A program made the position numbers and the translations under genes. Shown in pieces: positions 19,162 to 28,481 of a stretch of DNA of 39,268 nt. The notes under the pieces are model-generated. The model had not been told where the DNA came from and did not search any database. It saw only the letters and a program-made list of their open reading frames with translations. Source of the DNA: an uncultured beta proteobacterium (GTDB taxonomy: Bacteria > Pseudomonadota > Gammaproteobacteria > Burkholderiales > Burkholderiaceae_C); assembly GCA_903873485.1 (NCBI GenBank), contig CAIQOO010000045.1:1-39268 (forward strand), in the 5' to 3' direction. Numbering within the stretch: the first letter of the stretch is position 1; each line of letters starts with the position of its first letter.

Positions 19162-20415
19162 TCAGTAGTTTCTCGGCACGCCCGCCCAAGGCCGCTCGGC
19201 AGCACCTTGCCGGGTCAGGGCAATCAGGCGGTCAAGGTTGTGATTGATCTTGACATCTCGATGCGGCACGCTCGCCACAATGCGGAACTCGGCCAGACTG
19301 GTGTCGCGCAAAATCGGCTCGCCGGTTGCCATGCCCTGGCGGTTGATCAGCACTGCCACCTTGGGCATGGTGGTGTTCTGGCCACGCTTGATCACCACCG
19401 CAATCTCGTTGCTGGCCAGCCTGACATAGGTACCGGGCGAATAAATGCCGACCGCCTTGATGATGGCCGCACCGGCCTCGTCGATTTGGCGGTTTTCGTC
19501 AAAGTAGCAAGACTGCATGGCGGCGCTGGGTGTCTGCGGTGGACGCGAGGCCCGCGGCGACAGCCGTGCCGCAAACATGTCGGCACGCTGAATCAGCCGG
19601 GCAATGCGCTGACCCTCCGTGCGGCCAGCCAGCGGCCCAGGGCCGTTGCTGCGGTGATTGAGCACCGCCTGCAGCCACAGCTCGCTAGACACCCCGAGTT
19701 GCTGCAGCAGGTCAACCGATTGGGCGGCATGGCTTTCAATGCGGCTGACCTGGGCCGGCGTCGGCGGGGTTTTTTGCACCACCAGCCGGTCTTGCAAGCC
19801 CGTCATGCCGATGTTCATGGTGAGCGCGGCACTGCCCATCGCGGCGATGTGGGACGTCTCCCACTTCAGTACATCGCGCGCCGCCAGGCTGCATATCACA
19901 AACACCAGCATCGCGTGGGTGGCGCTGTAGCGCAGTGTTTCGCTGCCGGCCAGATGAATCACCGCAAACAGGGTGCCGTCCGGGTTGTGCAACAGGTGCC
20001 GTTCCAGTTCGTTTTGCAGCCGCTCAAGCCGGGGCAAAAAAGTGTCATTCTGGGCATCCGACAGCAACACATGGACCTGCGACTGCAAATCCAGCCAGTC
20101 AGGTTCGGCGCTGACTTCAGCGACTGCGCTCTTTTTTTTGTCATAAGGCGAAATCTGCACCTCGGCAATTTCCCCCAGATCCCGGTCTTGCAACACCAGC
20201 TTGTTCAAACGGTTGACATAGCCCCGGCGAAAGTTGTCAGACTCGTCCGAATCGATATAAATCAGGCTGCGCCGCCCCACCATCGCTTCAAGGTCTTGCC
20301 GGCTTTGCACCATGAAACCCTGGCTGGCGAGCAAGATGCCATTGTTGTCACGCAAGGCACAGGGCAGCGGATGGCCAATGATGATGGTATCGATGTTGAC
20401 TGGAACTAGGTTCAT
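19162..20415 (-). CDS. Degenerate HD-GYP-like signalling protein
   Basis: 417 residues. The N-terminal 100 or so residues form a separate domain (PLPCALRDNNGILLASQGFMV), with no clear family for me. The region from about residue 165 follows the layout of an HD-GYP c-di-GMP phosphodiesterase: a helix with YSATHAMLVFVICSLAARD, then SAALTMNIGM where HDIGK is expected, IESHAAQSVDLLQQLG where HP..G is expected, and LNHRSNGPGPLAG where HHE.x.DG.GYP is expected. FDENRQIDEAGAAIIKAVGIYSPGTYVRLAS is the usual HD-GYP end. The HD pair, the Lys and the GYP motif are missing, so it is probably inactive and may act as a c-di-GMP-related binding or regulatory protein. It faces rfaE2 divergently. Confidence 0.72.
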   Translation of the reverse strand: MNLVPVNIDTIIIGHPLPCALRDNNGILLASQGFMVQSRQDLEAMVGRRSLIYIDSDESDNFRRGYVNRLNKLVLQDRDLGEIAEVQISPYDKKKSAVAEVSAEPDWLDLQSQVHVLLSDAQNDTFLPRLERLQNELERHLLHNPDGTLFAVIHLAGSETLRYSATHAMLVFVICSLAARDVLKWETSHIAAMGSAALTMNIGMTGLQDRLVVQKTPPTPAQVSRIESHAAQSVDLLQQLGVSSELWLQAVLNHRSNGPGPLAGRTEGQRIARLIQRADMFAARLSPRASRPPQTPSAAMQSCYFDENRQIDEAGAAIIKAVGIYSPGTYVRLASNEIAVVIKRGQNTTMPKVAVLINRQGMATGEPILRDTSLAEFRIVASVPHRDVKINHNLDRLIALTRQGAAERPWAGVPRNY

Positions 20416-20504
20416 AGTGGAGGTGGATTATGCCTAGCCGCCTCGCCGATCGGCGCTTGGCCAGCCAGCATAACCGGCTGGTTCGACCTGATAGCATGCA
20501 ATAC

Positions 20505-21029
20505 ATGTCTGAATCCGCTTCTTTTTTGGCTTTTGCCGACCACTCGGGCAGCGCCGACCTGATGGACAAGTTGTGCCATCGGGCCGATTTGCTGCCCCGG
20601 CTGGCGCAATTGCCGCGCCCGCTGGTGTTCACCAATGGCGTGTTCGATGTGCTGCACCGGGGCCATGTGATGTACCTGGAGCAGGCGCGCGCCTTGGGGG
20701 CGAGCCTGCTGGTGGCACTCAACACCGATGCATCGGCGCGGCGGCTGGGCAAGGGGCCAGATCGCCCGCTCAATAACGCGCTGGATCGCGCCTGCGTCAT
20801 GGCGGCGCTGGCCAGCAGCACGCTGGTGACCTGGTTTGACGACGATACGCCGCTGGAGTTGATCGCCCTGGTGCGGCCCGACATCCTGGTCAAGGGCGGC
20901 GACTATGACATGCGCCTGCTGGCCGAAACCGCCCTGGTGCAGTCCTGGGGCGGGCGGGCACTGGCCTTGCCCTTTGTCACCGGTTACTCCACCACGGCAC
21001 TCGTCAGCAAAATCCGGAATTCTTCATGA
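20505..21029 (+). CDS. rfaE2: D-glycero-beta-D-manno-heptose 1-phosphate adenylyltransferase
   Basis: 174 residues from the ATG at 20505 (MSESASF); in-frame ATGs at 20430 and 20562 are possible, since no start has a strong ribosome-binding site. This is the stand-alone adenylyltransferase half of HldE. It makes ADP-heptose for the LPS inner core. The nucleotidyltransferase signature FTNGVFDVLHRGHVMYLEQA contains the HxGH motif, and DRPLNNALDRACVMAALAS and LVKGGDYDM are family motifs. The kinase half is not encoded here and must be elsewhere. A family A repeat starts at the stop codon. Confidence 0.9.
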   Translation: MSESASFLAFADHSGSADLMDKLCHRADLLPRLAQLPRPLVFTNGVFDVLHRGHVMYLEQARALGASLLVALNTDASARRLGKGPDRPLNNALDRACVMAALASSTLVTWFDDDTPLELIALVRPDILVKGGDYDMRLLAETALVQSWGGRALALPFVTGYSTTALVSKIRNSS

Positions 21030-21080
21030 AATAGGCCTCCAGCCCTTATCCCATAAGCGCTGGCAGCTATAAATAAAAAA
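21029..21080 (-). repeat. Family A repeat after rfaE2
   Basis: AAATAGGCCTCCAGCCCTTA followed by TCCCATAAGCGCTGGCAGCTAT. This is a well preserved copy in the reverse orientation. It occupies the first part of the 270-base gap before the CheB-CheR gene; the rest holds a GC-rich stretch and a TAATAC -10-like hexamer near 21226. Confidence 0.85.
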
Positions 21081-21299
21081 GTGATTTGAGCCGTTGTCAG
21101 ACGCTCGGCGGGGGTGTGTCCGACGGCTGGATTTTGCACTCCCCCCGCCAGGGGCCAAGGTGTGGGCCGAAATGACGGGTAGCAGGCGGTTACAAATCTG
21201 TCGGGGACAAAAACTTAACCGAGGATAATACGGCGGTTTGTTGATCGCCAAATTTCCGGTCGATCAATCATTGCCTCCCATGGATCCCAAAGGTCAAGA

Positions 21300-24242
21300 A
21301 TGTCAAATGATCAAAGCGTTGCTGCCGCCCCTGAAACAAGCGAATTGACGCCCCAAATTGTCGCGATCGGTGCCTCTGCCGGTGGCCTTGAAGCGCTGGA
21401 AAAGCTGTTTGCCGGGCTGTCGAGCCGCTCCGGTGCCACTTTTGTCGTGATTCAGCATTTGTCGCCGGATCACAAAAGCATGATGGCCAACCTGCTGGCG
21501 CGCCACACCGCCATGCCGGTGGTGATGGTCGAGCAAGACATGCAGGTCGAGCCCAACCGGGTTTATCTGATTCCACCTGGCTCGATCATGCACATGGGCG
21601 CGGGCAAACTGACGCTGACCCCGAAAAACCCGCGCACCCTCACCCTGCCGATTGATGTCTTCTTCAAATCGATGGCCGAGCACTATGGTGCCCGTTCGGT
21701 CGGTGTGGTGCTGTCGGGCACCGGCTCGGACGGCACCCGGGGTGCCGCCGCGATCAATGACTCAGGCGGTTTTCTGATAGCCCAAGAGCCTGAAGATGCC
21801 AAGTTTGACGGCATGCCGCGCAGTGTCATCGCCACCGGTCTGGTCGATGCCATTTTGCCGGTCGATCAAATTGGCGCACGGCTGCTGGCGCACATCAACA
21901 ACCAGTCGATCGTCAAGGCCGCCGTCACACTCGATGTGGCGGCCCACCCGCTGCGCGCCACCAGCCCGGAGGCAGCACTCAGCGGCATCATGCATCTGCT
22001 GCTGCAGGTCGGCGGCATTGACTTTCAGGAGTACAAGACCGGCACCGTGATGCGGCGCATCGAACGGCGCATGAATGTGCGCCAGGTCACCACCCTGGAG
22101 AGCTACCTCGAACTGCTCAACAACGACCGCAACGAGGTGCTGACGCTGCGCCGCGAATTGCTGATTCCGGTGACCAGCTTTTTTCGCGATGCCGAGGCCT
22201 TCGAGATTTTGTCGCGCCAGATCATCGAGCCGCTGGTCGCCAAAAAGCAGGCCGGTGAATCAATCCGGGTCTGGCAGGCGGCGGTCTCGACCGGCGAAGA
22301 AGCCTATTCGGTGGCGATGCTGTTTCTGGAGGCGTTTGACCAACTCAAGCATTGGCCCACACTGAAAATATTTGCCACCGATGTCGAGCAGCAAAACATT
22401 GAAACGGCCGGTGCTGGCACCTACCCCGAGTCGATTGCGGCCGAAGTGTCGGCGCAGCAGCTTGAGCGCTTTTTTGTCAAAAAGGGCAATACCTTTGTGG
22501 TCAAGAACGAGTTGCGCCAGTGCATCGTGTTTGCTCGCCACAACCTGTTGACCGATCCGCCATTTACCCGAATGGACATGGTGACCTGCCGCAACGCCTT
22601 GATTTACTTTCGTCCTGCGGCCCAGGAGCGCGCCCTGAAACGGCTGCAATACGCCTTGCTGCCGGGCGCGCACCTGTTTTTGGGGTCGAGCGAATCGCTC
22701 GGCGATCTGCAAAAAGACTTCACCACCATCAGCGCCCGCCACAAAATCTGGGAAATGATCCGCCCGCTGAGTTTTCCGCTCGAAGTCTCCAAAGGCACCG
22801 GTTATGGCTACCCGGGCCTGGTCCTGTCAAGCAGCCAGCGGCTGCGCCAGGGCCGCATCAAGCCGACCATGGTGGAGCAGGGCTTTTCCACCCTGATCAA
22901 GGCTTTTGCGCCACCGGCGGCGATTTTGGTCAATGGCCGCCACGAACTGGTGCATTCCTACGGCGAAGTCAACCGATTTTTGCAACTGCGCGAGGGCCAT
23001 GCCAGCCTGGACATGAACCGCATCCTGCCCGAGCCGCTGGTGCCGGTGGCGGTGGCGCTGGTGTTCAAGGCCGGCCGCGAAGGTGCCAGCGTGGTGTCAG
23101 ACCGGCTCAAATTCACCACCCCCGAGGGCGACACCGAGCATCTGCGCCTGTCGGCCTGGCCGGTCGATGAGTCCGAAGGTGACCGCCTCACCTTGCTGGC
23201 GTTTGAGCAGTTGCATGCGTCGGCGCCGGCCACTGAAGCGCTGACCACCATCGACCTCAACTCGGAAACCGCCGAGCGCATGGAAGTGCTGGAGCGCGAA
23301 CTGACCGCCACCCGCGAGAGCCTGCAGGCCACCGTCGAAGAGCTGGAAACCTCCAACGAAGAGCTGCAATCGACCAACGAAGAGCTGATGTCGTCCAACG
23401 AAGAGCTGCAAAGCTCGAACGAGGAACTGCAGTCGGTCAACGAAGAACTCAACACCGTCAATGCCGAATACCAGGAAAAAATCGACATTCTCAATCGCCT
23501 CAACGCCGACCTTGACAACATGGCGCAAGCGGTGGCGGCAGGCACCGTGTTCGTTGATGAAGCCCTGAACCTGACGCGCTTTTCGCCCGATGCCACCCAC
23601 ATCTTCAAGTTGCGCGACTCTGACATTGGCCGTCCGCTTGATGATCTGGCCCATACCCTGCTGTACCCCGAGCTGATTGCCGACCTGGCCCGAACCCTGA
23701 AAACCGAAGCCAAGGTTGAAAAGGAAATCCGCGGCATCAACGGCCTGCATTATTTTGTCCGCATGTTGCCCTACCGGGTGCCGTCATCGTCCAACCGGGG
23801 CGCAGTGATCACGTTCATGGATGTCACGGCGCTGCATGAGGTCACCCGGCTGCAGTCGATCATTGATGCGCTCGCCGAGCACATCGCGGTGCTCAACAGC
23901 AGCGGCGTCATCACCCTGATCAATGCCGCCTGGCGACGTTTTGCCACCGACAACGGCGACCCCAATCTGGTGCATTCCGGCCCGGGTGTCAACTACCTGG
24001 AAGTTTGCCGGGATCTGCATGAGCCGCCCGACCCCTCGGCCAGCGCCGCCCAGCGTGGCGTGCGCGAGGTGCTTGAAGGACGCAGCCGGCATTTCACACT
24101 CGAATACCCCTGCCATTCGCCTTCCGAGAACCGCTGGTTTGTGATGCACGTTTCCACCGTCGGTGGCGAGCAGCCTGGTGCGGTCGTCAGCCACGTCAAC
24201 ATCACGCAATGGCGTCAACAAAGCTTACTGGGCCAATCATGA
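21300..24242 (+). CDS. CheB-CheR-PAS hybrid chemotaxis-type signalling protein
   Basis: 980 residues. CheB and CheR set receptor methylation in chemotaxis; here both are fused to sensory domains. The CheB methylesterase (about residues 15-195) has S26 in GASAGGLEAL, the His in QHLSPDHKS and D144 in SGTGSDGTRG, so its triad is intact; there is no receiver domain before it. The CheR methyltransferase (about 215-485) has MRRIERRMNV, VWQAAVSTGEEAYSVAML and CRNALIYFRP. A long coiled coil follows (about 660-740), built from near-perfect repeats of the kind SNEELQSTNEEL. Two PAS-like domains then run to the C-terminus, and no histidine kinase or effector follows. The stop overlaps the next gene by four bases (ATGA). 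The start ATG at 21300 is preceded by AAAGGTCAAGA. Confidence 0.9.
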   Translation: MSNDQSVAAAPETSELTPQIVAIGASAGGLEALEKLFAGLSSRSGATFVVIQHLSPDHKSMMANLLARHTAMPVVMVEQDMQVEPNRVYLIPPGSIMHMGAGKLTLTPKNPRTLTLPIDVFFKSMAEHYGARSVGVVLSGTGSDGTRGAAAINDSGGFLIAQEPEDAKFDGMPRSVIATGLVDAILPVDQIGARLLAHINNQSIVKAAVTLDVAAHPLRATSPEAALSGIMHLLLQVGGIDFQEYKTGTVMRRIERRMNVRQVTTLESYLELLNNDRNEVLTLRRELLIPVTSFFRDAEAFEILSRQIIEPLVAKKQAGESIRVWQAAVSTGEEAYSVAMLFLEAFDQLKHWPTLKIFATDVEQQNIETAGAGTYPESIAAEVSAQQLERFFVKKGNTFVVKNELRQCIVFARHNLLTDPPFTRMDMVTCRNALIYFRPAAQERALKRLQYALLPGAHLFLGSSESLGDLQKDFTTISARHKIWEMIRPLSFPLEVSKGTGYGYPGLVLSSSQRLRQGRIKPTMVEQGFSTLIKAFAPPAAILVNGRHELVHSYGEVNRFLQLREGHASLDMNRILPEPLVPVAVALVFKAGREGASVVSDRLKFTTPEGDTEHLRLSAWPVDESEGDRLTLLAFEQLHASAPATEALTTIDLNSETAERMEVLERELTATRESLQATVEELETSNEELQSTNEELMSSNEELQSSNEELQSVNEELNTVNAEYQEKIDILNRLNADLDNMAQAVAAGTVFVDEALNLTRFSPDATHIFKLRDSDIGRPLDDLAHTLLYPELIADLARTLKTEAKVEKEIRGINGLHYFVRMLPYRVPSSSNRGAVITFMDVTALHEVTRLQSIIDALAEHIAVLNSSGVITLINAAWRRFATDNGDPNLVHSGPGVNYLEVCRDLHEPPDPSASAAQRGVREVLEGRSRHFTLEYPCHSPSENRWFVMHVSTVGGEQPGAVVSHVNITQWRQQSLLGQS

Positions 24243-26863
24243 GCGATTTACCGAACCACCGATCAACAGCCCAGAAGACCGAACGTCTGGCGATGCTCAA
24301 GCGCCGGGCCGAGGCCATCCTGAAGCAGCACGAAGGCGAGTCCATCGACACCCAGGCGAGCCCGATCGAAACCGCCAAGCTGCTGGAAGACTTGCGCACC
24401 TACCAGGTGGAGCTGGAACTGCAAAACGATGAATTGCGGGCCTCCCAGCAGGATGCCGACTTGCTGCGCCGGCGCTACCAGTCGCTGTTTGAACACATGC
24501 CCTTGCCGGCGCTGGTGGTGGACAGCCATGGCACCATCGACGACTGCAACGAGCGCGCCAGTGTCATTTTGAGCGGAGCCAGTCATTTGACCGGCCCCGA
24601 CAACCGTTTCTGGAATGCGGTTCACAAAGGCGACCGCGCCCGGCTGCATGCGGCCTTGCGCGATGTGCGCTCGGGCGAATCAATGCTGTTGCCGCAGTTG
24701 CTGATCGCCCGGGCCGATAGCCGCAGCCCGATCTATGACGTGCATCTGATTGGCCTGTCGATGGACTACAAGCTGGACCGGCGGGTGCTGCTGCTGCTGG
24801 TTGACCGGACCTCCGAGGTGGCGCGTGCCGCTGACCAGCGGTTTTTCTCGTTGCTGCTCGATGCCAGCGACAGTCTGATCTACGCGGCCGACCGGCAAGG
24901 CAAGATGCTGCTGGCCAATCAGACCCTGCTGCATTTTCTGGGCCGTGAGCGCGACGATGTTCACGGCCACAACCGGGTTGACTTTCTGCCCCTGCGCGAT
25001 GCCATTGTGCAGTCGGAAACCGACCAGCAGGTATTGCAAAGCGGCCAGGCGATCACGCTGGAAGAAAAAATTTACGGCCGGTCGGAAGGTGCGGTTGATT
25101 TTCTGACCCGCAAATTTCCGTTGCGCGATTTGGACGGCCAGATTTACGGGGTCGGCGGCATTTCGACCGACATCAGCATCTTCAAGAGCCAGCAGCAGCA
25201 GAACTTGCTGAGCGAAACTGTGTTCATGGCAGCGCAAGAGGCCATCATCATCACCGATACCGATGCCCGCATTGTGCGGGTCAACCCGGCCTTTACCCGG
25301 CAGTCCGGTTTTTCGTCGGACGTGGTGCTGGGGCGCAACCCGCGCCTGCTCAAGTCGGGGCGCCATGATGCCGACTTTTACAAGACCATGTGGCTGGCGT
25401 TGAAGAGCCTGGGAACCTGGTCTGGCGAGATCTGCAACCGCCGTACCGACGGCACCGAATATGTGGTGCTCACCAATATCAATGCGGTGCGTGAATCCAA
25501 TGGCCAGGTGCTTTACTATTTTGCCGTACAGACCGATGTCACGCTGCTGCACCAAACCCAGTTGCGGCTGGCCCATCAGGCCTCTTTTGATGCCTTGACC
25601 GACCTGCCCAATCGCTCGCTGTTCAATGACCGGGCAACGCAGTTGGCAGCCAGTGCCAAGCGCCACGGCCAGTCGTTTGCCCTGCTGTTTGTCGATCTGG
25701 ACCGTTTCAAGGAGGTCAACGACACGCTGGGTCACCAGATTGGCGATGCACTGCTGCGCGGCGTTGCCCGGCGGCTGCAAGAGGGGGTGCGGCTTGAGGA
25801 CACGGTAGCGCGCGTGGGCGGTGACGAGTTCGCCGTGCTGTTGCCCGGCACCGATCGTGCCGGAGCACAGTTGGTGGCGGGCAACTTGCTTAACCGGCTG
25901 CGTGAACCGATGTCCCTCGACGAGGCGCAAAATTACCGCCCAATGGCCAGCATCGGTCTGGCCCTGTTTCCGGAAGATGGCGAGGCGCCGGACCTGCTGC
26001 TGCGCAATGCCGACCTGGCCATGTACGGCGCCAAGGTCAGCGGGCGCAATCGTCTGGCCTGTTACACGCCGCAAATGAGCCAGACCAACCACCGCGCTTT
26101 TTCCATCCAGACCGAACTGGCCGAGGCCATTGCTCGGCAGCAACTGCGTGTTTACTATCAGCCCAAGTGCCTTCTGAGCACCAGCGAACTGGTCGGGGCT
26201 GAAGCCCTGGTGCGCTGGGAGCGTCCCGGTTACGGGCTGGTGCTGCCGGGTGAATTCATTCGCATTGCCGAAAAATCCGGTTTGCTGACCCTGCTTGACC
26301 AATGGGTCATGGACGATGCCTTGCGCCAACTGGGTGGCTGGTTGCGCAACGGCAAATGGCGCGCCGGCTGGCGGCTGGCGGTGAACCAGAACGTAGCTGA
26401 TTTGCAGCGCCCGGACATGGCGAAGCACTTGCAACAATTGCTGCAAACCCACCAGGTGCCGGCGCAAGCCCTGGAGCTTGAAATCACCGAAGATGCGCTG
26501 CTGCAACAAACCCCGGCGCAACTGGCTTGCCTGGGCGAGTTGCGCGAGATGGGGGTTTCGCTGGCGATTGACGACTTTGGCACCGGTTACTCCAGCCTGG
26601 CCTACCTGCGCCAACTGCCGATTTCGGTGATCAAGATTGATCAGAGTTTTATCGGCACCATGCTGCAAAACAGCAATGATGCGGTGCTGGTGCATGCCAT
26701 CATCGACCTCGGCCATAACCTGGGCCGCACCCTGGTGGCAGAGGGTATCGAGCAGCCGGAACAATCGACGCATCTGCAAGAGTTGGGCTGCGAGTTGGGT
26801 CAGGGCTACTTGTTTGGCCGACCGGTCAGCGCCGAAGCGTTTGAAAAGCGCTGGCTGGATTGA
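24239..26863 (+). CDS. PAS-GGDEF-EAL cyclic di-GMP signalling protein
   Basis: 874 residues from the ATG at 24239, overlapping the CheB-CheR stop (ATGA), so the two are made together. An N-terminal helix and three PAS domains (roughly 80-190, 200-320 and 325-440) precede a GGDEF diguanylate cyclase and an EAL phosphodiesterase. GGDEF is intact at 527-531 (RVGGDEFAVL), with the inhibitory RxxD site as RLED upstream. EAL is intact at 655-657 (VGAEALVRW), and the other catalytic residues are visible in ELEITE, AIDDFGTGYSS, IKIDQSFI and VAEGIEQ. Both activities are therefore possible, and PAS input would set the balance. The upstream partner suggests a joint methylation and c-di-GMP signalling module. 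Confidence 0.93.
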   Translation: MSDLPNHRSTAQKTERLAMLKRRAEAILKQHEGESIDTQASPIETAKLLEDLRTYQVELELQNDELRASQQDADLLRRRYQSLFEHMPLPALVVDSHGTIDDCNERASVILSGASHLTGPDNRFWNAVHKGDRARLHAALRDVRSGESMLLPQLLIARADSRSPIYDVHLIGLSMDYKLDRRVLLLLVDRTSEVARAADQRFFSLLLDASDSLIYAADRQGKMLLANQTLLHFLGRERDDVHGHNRVDFLPLRDAIVQSETDQQVLQSGQAITLEEKIYGRSEGAVDFLTRKFPLRDLDGQIYGVGGISTDISIFKSQQQQNLLSETVFMAAQEAIIITDTDARIVRVNPAFTRQSGFSSDVVLGRNPRLLKSGRHDADFYKTMWLALKSLGTWSGEICNRRTDGTEYVVLTNINAVRESNGQVLYYFAVQTDVTLLHQTQLRLAHQASFDALTDLPNRSLFNDRATQLAASAKRHGQSFALLFVDLDRFKEVNDTLGHQIGDALLRGVARRLQEGVRLEDTVARVGGDEFAVLLPGTDRAGAQLVAGNLLNRLREPMSLDEAQNYRPMASIGLALFPEDGEAPDLLLRNADLAMYGAKVSGRNRLACYTPQMSQTNHRAFSIQTELAEAIARQQLRVYYQPKCLLSTSELVGAEALVRWERPGYGLVLPGEFIRIAEKSGLLTLLDQWVMDDALRQLGGWLRNGKWRAGWRLAVNQNVADLQRPDMAKHLQQLLQTHQVPAQALELEITEDALLQQTPAQLACLGELREMGVSLAIDDFGTGYSSLAYLRQLPISVIKIDQSFIGTMLQNSNDAVLVHAIIDLGHNLGRTLVAEGIEQPEQSTHLQELGCELGQGYLFGRPVSAEAFEKRWLD

Positions 26864-26893
26864 TGCACAGCCACAAAGAAACCTTCTGAGCTA

Positions 26894-26914
26894 CGCCCGA
26901 AGGCGGTGTTTTTT
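26894..26914 (+). terminator. Possible terminator after the GGDEF-EAL gene
   Basis: A short CGCC-CGAA-GGCG hairpin is followed after three bases by a run of six T (26909-26914). It is weak, but correctly placed 30 bases after the stop. Confidence 0.4.
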
Positions 26915-26992
26915 CTGCCAATCAGACAAATTCTGCACAGCTTTATCCATTGCGAAAACAGGCTTTCAGGCGGTCTGCCCCGGGCCTGAAAC

Positions 26993-27027
26993 AAAAAAGC
27001 CAGACCCGGCATGACCGGATCTGGCTT
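26993..27027 (-). terminator. Rho-independent terminator of the ccm operon
   Basis: On the minus strand a stem (GCCAGATCCGG/CCGGGTCTGGC, one mismatch) with a five-base loop is followed by six T (26998-26993). It is about 65 bases beyond the ccmI stop. Confidence 0.8.
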
Positions 27028-27092
27028 GGCTGAACAGCAATCAACCTGTTGGCGTTGTCACATGCCCATCAAGGGATGAAGGGAAAAAAAAG

Positions 27093-28481
27093 CTATTTTT
27101 TGGCCTGCCTGGCCCTGGCATCGGCAATTTCAGCCTTGACCTGATCTGCATCCGGTGATCCGGCGGGCAGCACCTTGAGCACGCTTTCCCAGTGGCCGAT
27201 GGCCCGAGCGTAATCGGCAGCCCGGTAGGCGGCCTGGCCCGCCATCATCAGTGCCATTGGGTGCTGTGGGTTGATGGCGAGTGCCTTGGTGATCAGGGTC
27301 ATTGGCATTCCCTTGAAATCGCCCTTGGCACGGCTGGCCAGCAGGTCGGCGTACTGGGTCATCAGGTCGGGGTCGGTATCCTGCAATTTGCCGGTTTTGG
27401 CATAGGCCTGCACGGCTTCGTCGGTGCGGCCCTGCACCTTGTAGGCGCGCGCCAACTGTGCCCAGCCTGTCACATTGTCGGGCTGGTCTTTCAGGCGAGC
27501 GGCCAGCCGCTCCACCATCTGGTTGATCATCTCGGGTGTCATGCCCTGGGCGGCAGCTTCGGACACTGGCGGCAGCTTGCCGGTTGCTCCGGCTGCCGCA
27601 CTGAGCCTGGCGGGTGCTGGCAGTAGGGCAGTCTGGGGTGCGGTCATGCCGGCTTTGGCGCGGGCCTCGGCAATGTCGGTTTCTATTTGTTGCGCATCGG
27701 AGGAGCCGGGTTCCAGCAGCGGCAGCAACTTTTGCCACTGGGCAATGGCCTGCGGGTAATCAGCGCGGCGATAGGCGGCAACACCGGTCATCATCAAGCC
27801 CATCGGGTGTTGCGGATTGATTGCCAGGGCCTGGTTGACCAGCGCCATTGGCCGGCCTTCCAGATCGCCGCTGGCCAGCATTGCCAGCACATCGGCATAG
27901 TCCACGAGCAAATCAGGCTCGGTGTTGAGCAGCGCACCGGTTTTCTCAAACGCTTGGCCGGCCTCGTTGAACCGGCCCATGACCTTGTAAGACCGCGCCA
28001 GCATGGCCCAGCCCTTTGGATTGTCCGGATTGGCCTTCAAACGTTCTGCCAGCGTGTCAACCATTTGCCTGATTTGCTGGTCATTGACCAAGGCGGTCGC
28101 GACAGGGTTGATGGCGGCGGGTGTGCCCAACTGAAGATACAGTCCCAGCGCCAGCAGCGGGGTGGACAAGCCAATCAGCACAGCGGTGCGTTTGGCCGAC
28201 CAGAAATACGACTGGTGCGGCGTAATCGGTGCGTCAAAGCTCTCGGTGTCATCGAGCAACCTGAGCTGCAGTTCGTCGCGGCTGGCTTCAAAGTCTTGCA
28301 AGCTGATGGCGCCGCGCTGCAGATCTGCTTGCAGCGCCAGCAATTGATCACGGTGAATGGCCGCATTCAGGCGTTCGCTTGAAACGCCGCCGGCGGATGT
28401 GGTGGAACGCAATAGCGGGTACACCAGCCAGGCCACGACCAGCAGCGTCAGTACCGCTGCAATACCAATAAACAGGTTCAT
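27093..28481 (-). CDS. ccmI: Cytochrome c maturation protein CcmI (CycH) with duplicated TPR module
   Basis: 462 residues. CcmI is a membrane-anchored chaperone that delivers apocytochrome c to the CcmF/H heme lyase. The N-terminal part has one transmembrane helix (about 4-24), a leucine-zipper-like loop and a second helix near residue 98-117 (RTAVLIGLSTPLLALGLYLQ). The periplasmic part holds two tandem, closely similar blocks of about 140 residues. Each begins with QMV..LA.RLK..PDN, continues through GWA.LAR.YKV.GR..EA, YAD.LA and ALAINPQHPM, and ends with a degenerate DIAEARAKAG or EIADARARQ. Normal CcmI has a single TPR region. The stop precedes the operon terminator. The gene overlaps ccmH by four bases. 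Confidence 0.9.
   Translation of the reverse strand: MNLFIGIAAVLTLLVVAWLVYPLLRSTTSAGGVSSERLNAAIHRDQLLALQADLQRGAISLQDFEASRDELQLRLLDDTESFDAPITPHQSYFWSAKRTAVLIGLSTPLLALGLYLQLGTPAAINPVATALVNDQQIRQMVDTLAERLKANPDNPKGWAMLARSYKVMGRFNEAGQAFEKTGALLNTEPDLLVDYADVLAMLASGDLEGRPMALVNQALAINPQHPMGLMMTGVAAYRRADYPQAIAQWQKLLPLLEPGSSDAQQIETDIAEARAKAGMTAPQTALLPAPARLSAAAGATGKLPPVSEAAAQGMTPEMINQMVERLAARLKDQPDNVTGWAQLARAYKVQGRTDEAVQAYAKTGKLQDTDPDLMTQYADLLASRAKGDFKGMPMTLITKALAINPQHPMALMMAGQAAYRAADYARAIGHWESVLKVLPAGSPDADQVKAEIADARARQAKK

Noticed and set aside
24680..26779. A 699-codon open frame antisense to the GGDEF-EAL gene
   Set aside because: It has no ribosome-binding site or family match, is rich in Gln, His and Arg as expected from the reverse of G+C-rich coding DNA, and the opposite strand encodes a complete known protein.
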